Shown here in pieces: positions 34,403-42,448 of a DNA stretch of 64,000 nt (position 1 is the stretch's first letter; each line of letters opens with the position of its first letter). Origin of the DNA: Palsa-504 sp963844625 (GTDB lineage: Bacteria; Actinomycetota; Actinomycetes; Streptosporangiales; Streptosporangiaceae). Position numbers and translations under genes: made by a program. Where the stretch lies: assembly GCA_963844625.1 (NCBI GenBank), contig CAWJPF010000004.1:62001-126000 (forward strand). The letters run 5' to 3'. The notes below the pieces were generated by a model that worked only from the letters and a program-made list of their open reading frames with translations, was not told the origin of the DNA and did no database searches.

Positions 34403-35772
34403 TCCCGCAGGAAGAGAAGACCGCGACCGCGAACCGGCTGACCGACGCGCTCACCGCCGCGGCCGCGATCATGCCCCCGGATGGGGCCCACGCGCTCAGC
34501 AGCCCGGTACCCGGCAGGCTCGCGTCGCCGGCTTCGAGACCGGTCCGGCGCCGGATGGGCCGCCTGCGCGCCTGGCTGGTTCCCGTCGGCGCCGCGGCCA
34601 GCGTCACCGCGGTCATCCTGACCGCCGTGACCCTATCCGGTCAGCCGGGGACGGTCCCGGCTCGGGGGACGGGACCGGCTCCGGGGCCGGGCCCGGCTCG
34701 GGCCCTGGCCAGCGCCGGGCCCGGCATCACCTCCCTATCCGGGGTGCCGTCCGATCCGGGGACGCGGACGCCGCCGCCGTTCTACGTGACCATCGTGAGC
34801 AAGGGGATCACCCGAACCGGCCGCGAGCTGATGACGGCGCAGGTCCGCCGGACGAGCGACGGCCAGCTCACCGGGACGGTGCCCGCGCTGCCCGCGGACT
34901 GGATCCTAGGGCGGAGCATCTCGGTCACCGCTGATGACCGCACCTTCACCCTCGCGGCCGAGACGCCCACGGTGTGCCCATCTTCGACTTCGACCCAGAC
35001 TCGCTTCTACCAGTTCAGCGTGACGAGTACCGGGCACGTCACCGGCCTGCGGGCGGTGGGCCAACCCGTCACCGGCGAGCCGGTCAGCGAGTTCGCCGCG
35101 TCACCGGACGGCACCGAGGTCGCGTACGCGGAGCAGGGCTGCGTCGCACCGGTCTCGGCGGCCTCGTACGCGGGCGTCATCCACGTCATGAACGTGACCA
35201 GCGGCGCCGTCCGCAGCTGGCACAACACCGTGTCCGCCGCCATCCCGGCCCGGGTCACGACCCAGATCGGGGCGATGTCCTGGACGGCCGACGGCCGCAC
35301 CGTGGTTGCCGACTATCTGTGGGAACCGGAGGAAGGATCTCCCGACCTGGCTGTCCTTGGCCTGGACGCGACCAGCTCGGGCGGTTCGCTGCAAGCTCAC
35401 AGCCACCTGCTGTTCAGCCAGGGCGCTAGCTGCACTGTCTGCGTGTACACCGCGCTCATCAGCTCCGACGGATCCACCCTGACCGCGGTAGCGGAGACTC
35501 CTGTGCCGCCGCTCCCGAGCCACCCCGGACAGCCCTGGTACCGCCTGCTGGTGCTGCAGCTCTCCGTGGCCACCGGGCAGCCCAGCGGCGTCTTGTACCG
35601 CTCGGCCCCCTCGGTCGGCTCATACGAGGGGCTTGTGCCCGTGCTTTCCACCGACGGCCAGGCACAGCACTGGTTGCTCTGGAACGATCCAGAGCAGTTC
35701 GGCTGGATCTCCGGCGGCAAGCTGGTCCCGCTCCCTATGGCCCCTTCGGGGGTGCTGGCGATTAACTGGTGA
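34399..35772 (+). CDS. Sigma-factor-linked membrane protein with propeller-like exterior
   Basis: A 457-residue protein translated by overlap with the sigma gene. An N-terminal cytoplasmic part of about 55 residues precedes one transmembrane helix (LVPVGAAASVTAVILTAVTL). A Gly/Pro/Ala linker follows and then an external domain of about 370 residues. That domain has repeated beta patterns such as EFAASPDGTEVAYAEQGC and IGAMSWTADGRTVVADYLW, resembling WD40/TolB-type blades. The layout (short inside segment, one helix, large outside domain) suits an anti-sigma or sensor role, although no zinc-binding anti-sigma motif is seen. Confidence 0.75.
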   Translation: MIPQEEKTATANRLTDALTAAAAIMPPDGAHALSSPVPGRLASPASRPVRRRMGRLRAWLVPVGAAASVTAVILTAVTLSGQPGTVPARGTGPAPGPGPARALASAGPGITSLSGVPSDPGTRTPPPFYVTIVSKGITRTGRELMTAQVRRTSDGQLTGTVPALPADWILGRSISVTADDRTFTLAAETPTVCPSSTSTQTRFYQFSVTSTGHVTGLRAVGQPVTGEPVSEFAASPDGTEVAYAEQGCVAPVSAASYAGVIHVMNVTSGAVRSWHNTVSAAIPARVTTQIGAMSWTADGRTVVADYLWEPEEGSPDLAVLGLDATSSGGSLQAHSHLLFSQGASCTVCVYTALISSDGSTLTAVAETPVPPLPSHPGQPWYRLLVLQLSVATGQPSGVLYRSAPSVGSYEGLVPVLSTDGQAQHWLLWNDPEQFGWISGGKLVPLPMAPSGVLAINW

Positions 35773-35871
35773 CATCGATGCAGGCATACCCGCCATACCA
35801 GGCGGCCCGCACCAGGTGATTGAAGGATCAGGTCGGACAGCGGCAGGCTAGGAGTCGAGTAGGGCGCACAG

Positions 35872-36228
35872 CTAGCTTCCGGCCGGGAGGTGATTGAGGA
35901 AGGTGATCATACGGGGCCGGAACTGTTCGGTGGCCAGGGCGTTGGCCTGCGTGCTGCCGCCCAGGCTCGTCTTGGCGAAGAACGGGTAGTACGGGAACGC
36001 GCCGAAGTAATAGTGCCCGGCGCGGGGGTAGTGCAGGTTGGTGACCGGCGCGTGGCCAGGTGAGCGGTTCAGTTCGCTCGTGATGGTGCTGGCCGACCCG
36101 GCGGAATCCCGTACCGGATCCTGGCCGCCGTCGCCGATCAGCAGCGGGACTCGGATGCGGGTGACCGGGATCGGCATCCCGGTCTCCAGCGGCTTGCCGC
36201 CGAACGTCCAGCCGGCGGTGCACAGATG
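35872..36228 (-). pseudogene. C-terminal remnant of a BAAT-type acyl-CoA thioesterase/acyltransferase
   Basis: The frame reads LCTAGWTFGGKPLETG, IPVTRIRVPLLIGDGGQDPV and then VTNLHYPRAGHYYFG, matching the C-terminal third of acyl-CoA thioester hydrolase/bile-acid-CoA acyltransferase proteins. The Asp and His of the alpha/beta-hydrolase triad (GGQDP, AGHYY) are present, but the nucleophile and the N-terminal two thirds are absent. The frame upstream of about 36228 has no family sequence. It is therefore a truncated gene fragment. Confidence 0.7.
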
Positions 36229-36387
36229 TTGCCGCTGGCGGAGGATCAGAGTGGGTACGTCGCTTCGATCCTTAGCCGAGACGCCGGGTTGCTTGGACTG
36301 ATGTGGGATTTAGACGGCACCCCTCTTTGGTGCAGGGTGCTACACCCGTACGTGGAAACGAGTCAGGTGAACGGGACCTCTCGTCGC

Positions 36388-37407
36388 TCATGTCGTGTCT
36401 CCTTGCAGCTCGCTGCGGACCATCGCGACTCCGGCCACCATCGCGCGCAGCTTCTCCCGGGCCACCTCGGGGGCGAGGTGCCGCAGTCCGCAGTCCGGGT
36501 TGACCATCAGGCGGTCGGCCGGCACGTACTCCAGCGCGCGCCGGATCCGGGAAGCCACCAGCTCGGCCGACTCGACCTCGGCGGTCTTGACGTCGATCAC
36601 GCCGAACCCGAGCCACCTTTCCCACCCGTACTGCCGGATCAGCCGCAGGTCATCCAGGCCCTTGCGGGCGAATTCGAGGACTATCTGGTCGACCCGCGCG
36701 GTCTGCACCGCCGGGAACAGGAAGTCGTAGTGACCCTCCCAGGACGGGCGCGCGTACCTGTTGCCGTAGCAGACGTGCAGCGCCCACGTGGCCGGCACGC
36801 CCTCGGTCACGATGTTGACCGCCTCGATGGCGAGCTCGACGTGCTCCGGGTATCCGGCCAGGAACGGCTCGTCGATCTGCAGGAAGTCAGCGCCGGCGTC
36901 GGCTAGTTCCCGCGCCTCGGCGTTGAGCCTGCGGGCGAGCGCGCGCACCAGGTCCCCGGCCCCGGAGTAGGCATTGTCGCGGATCCGTCGCGAGAGCGAG
37001 AAGGGACCGGTGAAGGAGAACTTGACCGGCCGGTCGGTGAGCTGGCGGGTGAACCGGAAATCACCGGCCAGGCCGAGCCCCGGGCTCTTCTGCTCGCCGT
37101 CGGGCAGCGGCCGGGTGACCTCGGCGTCGTAGTAGTCGAAGTAGTCGCTTTTCGCGCGCTGCGGGATGTGCACGCCGGGAATGCGGGCCAGGAAGTAGTC
37201 CACGTCGTTGTCCCGGCGCAGTTCGCCGTCGGACACAATGTCGATGCCCGCCAGCTCCTGGTCCTTGACCGCCGCCTTGATCGCGACCTCGTGGATCTCG
37301 GTCAGGTGCTGGACGCTGATCCGGCGCTGGTAGTACTCGGTCTTCAGCCGCTCCAGCCATTCCGGCACGGAATAGGAGCCCACCACCGTGGTCGGCAACA
37401 GCACCAT
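36388..37407 (-). CDS. Core MetE-like zinc methyltransferase
   Basis: A 339-residue protein corresponding only to the catalytic C-terminal barrel of cobalamin-independent methionine synthase. Zinc ligands are visible at His211 and Cys213 (LHVCYGN), Glu245 (VLEFA) and Cys306 (NPDCGLRHL). DGELRRDNDVDYF and IDEPFLAGYP are further family motifs. The N-terminal folate-binding half of true MetE is absent. Proteins of this size are known as core-MetE or related methyltransferases with varied methyl donors. It is the last gene of a one-carbon operon, five bases after the methyltransferase gene. Inference: it transfers a methyl group made by the upstream enzymes to a thiol acceptor. Confidence 0.88.
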   Translation of the reverse strand: MVLLPTTVVGSYSVPEWLERLKTEYYQRRISVQHLTEIHEVAIKAAVKDQELAGIDIVSDGELRRDNDVDYFLARIPGVHIPQRAKSDYFDYYDAEVTRPLPDGEQKSPGLGLAGDFRFTRQLTDRPVKFSFTGPFSLSRRIRDNAYSGAGDLVRALARRLNAEARELADAGADFLQIDEPFLAGYPEHVELAIEAVNIVTEGVPATWALHVCYGNRYARPSWEGHYDFLFPAVQTARVDQIVLEFARKGLDDLRLIRQYGWERWLGFGVIDVKTAEVESAELVASRIRRALEYVPADRLMVNPDCGLRHLAPEVAREKLRAMVAGVAMVRSELQGDTT

Positions 37408-37412
37408 CGCGG

Positions 37413-38852
37413 TCAGTCCCTGGCCTGCGCGGTGAGCGTCATGACGTTCGAGGTGGGCCGCTGCCGGAACGGGGTGAACTCGACGTCGAACCCCCGCCGG
37501 TTCGCGACCCGCTGCAGCAGCGGGCCGTTCACCCAGTTGACCACGGACCCGTCGTACTTGCCCGGGCCGTAGAACCCGGTCCTGTACTGCTGGCTGCCGG
37601 TCAGGAACAGGTCGTGACATTGCACCCGGCCGTAGGGGTGCAGCAGCGGCAGCGTCCCGGTGAAGCTGGCGACCGCACCGTTGCTGACATGCATCCGGAC
37701 ATCACCTTCCGCCTCCATCAGCGGCCTGAGGATCTCACCGGTCAGCGCCGGACTGACCTGGTAGCTGTCCAGGCCCTCGAGCGGGACGTACCGCTCCCGC
37801 AGCCGGAGCGCGCCCCACGCCGCGCGCCAGAACTCCACCGCCCGGCCGGGGTCGGCGAAGTGCTCGGAGGCGGATTCGCTCAGCAGTTCCGGGCCGATCC
37901 GCAGCAGCCGGTCGATGAGCACCGCCAGCCGGTCCCGGCTGATGCCGAACGGGCCGGCCAGCAGGCCGGCGTCGTCATCGGTGATGAAGGCCTGGGTCTG
38001 GACCTGGTAGGTGCGGCCGTGGATGCACGCCATCTCGTCGGTCGGCAGGTTGTCGTAGACGTTGGAGATGTACACCAGGAAGGCCTTGCCCGCCAGGAAG
38101 CCGAGCGTAATGGCCGGCCGGGTCGCGTCGACGACCAGCGCGCTTATCCGCTCACCGTGGTGGGCCACGGCCTGGCGGGCCCGGTCGAGCACGTGCGGGG
38201 AATAGTCACCCATCAGGTAGCGCAGCCTGCGGTAGTAATCTCGCCCGTGCCTGCGGTCGAGTGAGACGAACTCGTCCAGCCAGGTGCGGGCCTGGTTGCC
38301 GTTCCCGACGCCGAGTTCCAGGACGTAGAGCTCGTCCGGCAGCGCGCGGCGCGCGGCCAGGTCATCCCAGATCCGGAAGAGTTCCAGGATCAGCTCGCGG
38401 GCCGCCTCGGTGTTCCGCGCGTCGCTCTCGCCGCCGGGCAGCGACTGCTCGTATTCGCGCCCGGTGGCCCGTTCCCAGCCCGACAGCGCCTGCCAGTAAA
38501 GCGCGTTGAACCGCCAGATGCAGCTGTCCCGACCGGGCACCCACGGCTCGAGGGCCAGCCCGGTCGGCTCCGCCAGCGCGTCCTTGACGGCGGCGGCCAG
38601 GTTCTCCGGCGAGTTCGGGTCGATGTCGGCGCAGCGGCGCAGGTCAAAAGCGATCTCGATGTCCCCATCGCCAACCGGGCGGCTGACCACGGGCTCGCGG
38701 AAGTTCTGCTTGTACTGGATCCAGTCGCACACCACACGCAGCCGGGACAGGTCAGCGGACGATGCGCAGACCGCCTCCATGATCGGGCCGATCGCGGACC
38801 GGGCCGCGGCGGACTCCCGCAGCTTCGCGACCGGGCGGAGGTCAACGTCCAT
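37413..38852 (-). CDS. SAM-dependent methyltransferase-like protein, MidA/NDUFAF7 type
   Basis: A 479-residue protein. Its middle part (about residues 175-290) carries a Rossmann methyltransferase core with VLELGVGNGNQARTWLDEF as the SAM loop, MGDYSPHVLDRARQ, and VYISNVYDNLPTDEMACIHG. This matches the PF02636 (MidA/NDUFAF7) group, known as protein arginine methyltransferases in mitochondria. The flanking regions (N-terminal 120 and C-terminal 150 residues) are less familiar. It overlaps the MTHFR gene by 11 bases and precedes the MetE-like gene. Its target is unknown; a metabolic role within the one-carbon operon is the simplest inference. Confidence 0.75.
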   Translation of the reverse strand: MDVDLRPVAKLRESAAARSAIGPIMEAVCASSADLSRLRVVCDWIQYKQNFREPVVSRPVGDGDIEIAFDLRRCADIDPNSPENLAAAVKDALAEPTGLALEPWVPGRDSCIWRFNALYWQALSGWERATGREYEQSLPGGESDARNTEAARELILELFRIWDDLAARRALPDELYVLELGVGNGNQARTWLDEFVSLDRRHGRDYYRRLRYLMGDYSPHVLDRARQAVAHHGERISALVVDATRPAITLGFLAGKAFLVYISNVYDNLPTDEMACIHGRTYQVQTQAFITDDDAGLLAGPFGISRDRLAVLIDRLLRIGPELLSESASEHFADPGRAVEFWRAAWGALRLRERYVPLEGLDSYQVSPALTGEILRPLMEAEGDVRMHVSNGAVASFTGTLPLLHPYGRVQCHDLFLTGSQQYRTGFYGPGKYDGSVVNWVNGPLLQRVANRRGFDVEFTPFRQRPTSNVMTLTAQARD

Positions 38853-39747
38853 CGCGGACCCCGGCGCCGTCCAGGATGCCGGGGATGGCCTGCTCGCTGC
38901 CCGCGGTCAGCAGGTGAACCCCGGCCACGCCCGGGATCTGGCTGACCTGCTGGACGACCTCGGCTGCGAGCCGTTCCCCCTCGGCCGCGGTCTGGTCCGC
39001 CGGGACCGCCCGCAGCCGACGGTAGACATCATCGGGTACGTGCACTCCCGGGACCTTGTCTCGCATGAAATCCAGGGCCCGCCGGGACCTGACGATGCCG
39101 ACGCCGGCCAGGACGTAGCACCGCTCGTCGAGCCCGAGGTCGCAGACCTGCGCCATCCACCGGCTGAACGCCGGGACGTCGAAGACGAACTGGGTCTGCA
39201 CGAACTGCGCGCCGGCCGCGACCTTCTTGCCGAGCCGCTCGGCGCGGAAATCGACCGGCGGGGCGAACGGGTTCTCCACCGCGCCGAGGAAACAGTCGGG
39301 CGGCGGATCGACCGTGCGCCCGGACAGCAGGGTGTGCTCGTCGCGCATGGTGCGCAGGGCCCAGAGCAGCTGGACGCTGTCCAGGTCGAACACGGGCTTG
39401 GCCTCGGGATGGTCACCGAACTTCGGGTGATCCCCCGTCATCACCAAGACGTTGCGGATGCCGAGCGCGGACGCGCCGAGCAGGTCGGACTGCAGCGCGA
39501 TGCGGTTACGGTCCCGGCACGTCATCTGCATGACGGGCTCGAGCCCGGCGGCTAGCGCGGCCAGGCTGCCGGCCCAGCTCGCCAGCCGCACGTGCGAGCT
39601 CTGATTGTCGGTGACGTTGGCGGCATCCACCCAGTCCCGCAGCAGCGCGGCCACTTTCGTGATCGGCGCCGTGCTCGCCCCGCGCGGCGGGCTGATCTCC
39701 GCGGTGACCGCGAATCCGCCCGATGTCAGCCGTTCGCGCAGGCTCAT
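38842..39747 (-). CDS. Methylenetetrahydrofolate reductase, MetF-like
   Basis: A 301-residue TIM-barrel flavoprotein predicted to reduce 5,10-methylene-THF to 5-methyl-THF. Family motifs are FAVTAEISPPRGAS (catalytic Glu), NVTDNQSSHVRLA, MTCRDRNRIALQSDLLGAS, VLVMTGDHPKFGDHP and QFVQTQFVFDVPAFSRW. The ATG at 39747 overlaps by four bases the stop of a 56-residue cysteine-rich protein homologous to the C-terminal domain found with MetV-type reductases. The pair probably forms one enzyme. A role in a dedicated catabolic operon rather than general methionine synthesis is suggested by its neighbours. Confidence 0.9.
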   Translation of the reverse strand: MSLRERLTSGGFAVTAEISPPRGASTAPITKVAALLRDWVDAANVTDNQSSHVRLASWAGSLAALAAGLEPVMQMTCRDRNRIALQSDLLGASALGIRNVLVMTGDHPKFGDHPEAKPVFDLDSVQLLWALRTMRDEHTLLSGRTVDPPPDCFLGAVENPFAPPVDFRAERLGKKVAAGAQFVQTQFVFDVPAFSRWMAQVCDLGLDERCYVLAGVGIVRSRRALDFMRDKVPGVHVPDDVYRRLRAVPADQTAAEGERLAAEVVQQVSQIPGVAGVHLLTAGSEQAIPGILDGAGVRDGR

Positions 39748-39914
39748 GACCACAAGCCCTCGTCGCGCCCTGGCCAGGCGCAGCGCAGCCCGGGATACAG
39801 CTCGCAGGGACCGTCCGCGCCCACTCCGTTGCGCAGTTCTTTCTGGCAGCCCATCGAGCATATGTACCCGGCAACGGGCAGGGCACACTGGCCGCACATC
39901 CGGAGCACACGCAT
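39744..39914 (-). CDS. MTHFR C-terminal-domain microprotein, six cysteines, 56 aa
   Basis: A 56-residue frame beginning MRVLRMCGQCALPVAGYICS and continuing GCQKELRNG to a CELYPGLRCAWPG segment. Cysteines stand at positions 7, 10, 19, 23, 37 and 45. The C-x2-C, Y-x-C-x3-C-x-K-x-L-R-N-G and CE-x6-C-x-W pattern matches the MTHFR C-terminal domain (PF12225) that usually lies on, or beside, MetV-type reductases and holds metal or iron-sulfur centres. It ends in an ATGA overlap with the MTHFR gene. Its independence as a free-standing gene is unusual. Confidence 0.75.
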   Translation of the reverse strand: MRVLRMCGQCALPVAGYICSMGCQKELRNGVGADGPCELYPGLRCAWPGRDEGLWS

Positions 39915-39979
39915 GCCGTGTTGCGGCTGACACAAACCGGAGCCGGGACCAGCCGCCAACCTGCCCGAACGGGCCGCAA

Positions 39980-42448
39980 CTAGCTGTTCTGGTAGCGGCC
40001 CTTGACGCGGTCGCCGGCGGGGTCGAAGGGCGGGCGGAGGTGGACCGTGGCGGGGTACAGGCGGCCGCCCACGTTCACCTGGTACCCAGCCGACCGCACG
40101 ATGTCGGGGGTAAGTACGCCGCCGGCCGGGTCGCGGATATAGGCCAGCCCCACGCAGGCGCGCAGCGCCTCGCCCCAGGCGCCCGAGGTCAGCTGGCCGG
40201 CGGCGATCCCGTCCCGCAGGACCAGCTCGCCACCCCAGATCATGGCGTCCGGGTCGGCGAGCTGCAGGGACACCAGCCTTCGCCGCGGGCCCTCGGCGCG
40301 GGCCTGCTCGACGGCCTCGCGACCCAGGAACGGGATGCTGCCTTGCAGCTTGCAGGCGAACAGCAGGCCGGCCTCGACCGGGTGGTAGTCCGGGGTCAGC
40401 TCGCGGCCGAAGGCCCGGTACGCCTTCTCCAGCCGCATCGACTCGATCGCGTAGTAGCCGGCGGCGACCAGGCCGAGGTCGGCGCCGGCATTTACCAGGT
40501 CTTCGTACGTGCCCACGGCGAATTCCGCGGGCACGTACAGCTCCCAGCCCAGTTCCCCCACATAGGTGATCCTGGTCGCGCGGACAGTGGCGTAGCCGAG
40601 GTCGATTTCCCGGCTGGAGCCGAACGGGAACGCCTCGTCGCTGAAGTCGGCGCGGGACAGCCGGGTCAGCAGGTCCCGGGACTTCGGGCCCATCACGCCG
40701 TAGACGGCGTAGGCGGAGGTGACGTCGACCAGCGCCGCGCGGGCCTGCGCGGGCATCCGCCTGCGGATGTGGTCCTGGTCGCGCTCGGTGGTGGCCGCGC
40801 TGCTGACCAGCAGGAATTCCGTGGCCGAGAGCCTGGTGACGGTGATGTCGGCCTCGTAGGTGCCGCGTGCGTTGAGCATGCCCGTGTAGACGGTCCGGCC
40901 CGGGGCGACGGCCACGTCGGCCGTGCACAGCCACTGCAGGACCGGTTCGGCGTCCGGGCCGGTCACCAGGTACTTGGAGAAGCTGGTCTGGTCGAACAGG
41001 GCGACGCTGGTGCGGGCGGCGCGCTGCTCGGCGCTGGACCAGGGCTGCCAGTTCTGCTGGCCCCACCCGTACTCGAGGGCCGGGTTCTCGCCCGTTGGCG
41101 CGAAGAAGTTCGCCCGCTCCCAGCCCATCCGGCTGCCGAAGCAGGCATTGGCCTGCTTGAGCAGGTGATACACGGGCGAGCGCCGGAACGGCCGGGCGCT
41201 GGCGAGTTCGCGGTTCGGCCACGGCACCGCGTAGTGCAGGCCCAGGACTTCGCTGACCCGGTCGTGCAGCCACTGATTGTTCCCGTTGAACCGGGCAAAG
41301 CGCCTGATGTCGACGGCGGAGGCGTCCAGGTCCGGCTCTCCCCCGGTGATCCATTCGGCCAGCGCCCGGCCGGCACCGCCGGCGGACGCGATGCCGACGG
41401 AGTTGAAGCCGGCCCCGACGAAGAAGCTCCGCAGCTCCGGTGCCTCGCCCAGGATGAACTGGTTGTCGGGGGTGAAGCTCTCCGGGCCGTTGTAGAACAT
41501 CTTGATCCCGGTCTCGGCGAGCGCCGGGATCCGGGCGACGGCGCTGTCCATCAGGATCTCGAAGTGATCCCAGTCCTCCTCGAGCAGCTGGAACTCGAAG
41601 GGGTAGGGCAGCTGATCGGGCGCGACCCACGGCTTGGCCTCGGGTTCGAAGCCGCCGACGAGGAGGCCGCCGACCTCTTCCTTGATGTAGGTGTAGCCGT
41701 CCGGGTCACGCAGGATCGGCAGGTCCCGGTGCACGCCGTCGATCCGTTCGGTCACGACGTAGAAGTGCTCGGCGGAGTGCAGCGGGACCGTCACCCCGCA
41801 CATCGCGCCGACCTGCTTGGCCCACTGGCCGGCGCAGTTGACGACCACCTCCGCCTCGACGTCACCCTGACCGGTGCGGACGCCGGTGACGGCACCGTTC
41901 CTGGTCGCGATGCCGGTCACGCGGGTCCGCTCTTTGATCGTGACGCCGCGGTCGCGGGCGCCACGAGCCAGCGCGGCGGTCAGGTCGGTGGGGTTGGCCC
42001 GGCCGTCGCCGGGCAGCCAGATCGCGCCGGCCAGGTCGGCGACCTGCATGACCGGGTAGAGCTCGCGGGCCCGTTCGGGGGTAATGAGCTCGCAGTCCAG
42101 CTGGTAGGCCGCAGCGGTGGCGGCGGTCCGTTTCAGCTGCGTCAGGCGGTCCGGGGTCCGGGCGACGGTAACGCCGCCGCAGCGCCGGAAGCCGGTGCCC
42201 AGGCCGGTCTCGGCCTCGAGGCTCTCGTACAGCTCCATGGAATACTGCACCAGCCGGGTACCGCTCTCGGAGGCCCGCAGCTGGCCGACCAGGCCGGCCG
42301 CGTGCCAGGTGGTGCCGCACGAGAGCTGGCCCTGCTCGAGCAGCAACACGTCGGTCCAGCCCATCCGGGCGAGATGGTAGGCGACGCTGGTGCCGATCAC
42401 TCCCCCGCCGATGATCACCACCCGGGCGCGGGTGGGTAGGTCAGTCAT
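39980..42448 (-). CDS. FAD- and folate-dependent demethylase, dimethylglycine/sarcosine dehydrogenase-like
   Basis: An 822-residue fusion. The N-terminal DAO-type flavin domain starts RARVVIIGGGVIGTSVAYHL. His49 in GTTWHAAGL is the position that binds FAD covalently in dimethylglycine and sarcosine dehydrogenases. An FAO_M linker follows at about 375-430. A GcvT aminomethyltransferase-type folate domain then runs from about 435 (QTSFSKYLVTGPDAEPVL, later VTSAYAVYGVMGPKSRDLL) to the end. Such enzymes oxidise an N-methyl group and capture it as 5,10-methylene-THF. The exact amine cannot be told. The ATG at 42448 overlaps the kinase gene by eight bases. Confidence 0.92.
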   Translation of the reverse strand: MTDLPTRARVVIIGGGVIGTSVAYHLARMGWTDVLLLEQGQLSCGTTWHAAGLVGQLRASESGTRLVQYSMELYESLEAETGLGTGFRRCGGVTVARTPDRLTQLKRTAATAAAYQLDCELITPERARELYPVMQVADLAGAIWLPGDGRANPTDLTAALARGARDRGVTIKERTRVTGIATRNGAVTGVRTGQGDVEAEVVVNCAGQWAKQVGAMCGVTVPLHSAEHFYVVTERIDGVHRDLPILRDPDGYTYIKEEVGGLLVGGFEPEAKPWVAPDQLPYPFEFQLLEEDWDHFEILMDSAVARIPALAETGIKMFYNGPESFTPDNQFILGEAPELRSFFVGAGFNSVGIASAGGAGRALAEWITGGEPDLDASAVDIRRFARFNGNNQWLHDRVSEVLGLHYAVPWPNRELASARPFRRSPVYHLLKQANACFGSRMGWERANFFAPTGENPALEYGWGQQNWQPWSSAEQRAARTSVALFDQTSFSKYLVTGPDAEPVLQWLCTADVAVAPGRTVYTGMLNARGTYEADITVTRLSATEFLLVSSAATTERDQDHIRRRMPAQARAALVDVTSAYAVYGVMGPKSRDLLTRLSRADFSDEAFPFGSSREIDLGYATVRATRITYVGELGWELYVPAEFAVGTYEDLVNAGADLGLVAAGYYAIESMRLEKAYRAFGRELTPDYHPVEAGLLFACKLQGSIPFLGREAVEQARAEGPRRRLVSLQLADPDAMIWGGELVLRDGIAAGQLTSGAWGEALRACVGLAYIRDPAGGVLTPDIVRSAGYQVNVGGRLYPATVHLRPPFDPAGDRVKGRYQNS

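Noticed and set aside
39605..42439. Very long open frame opposite the demethylase gene
   Set aside because: Antisense frames stay open in high-GC DNA; the product is Gly/Arg/Asp-rich with no family sequence, while the opposite strand encodes a clear FAD/GcvT enzyme.
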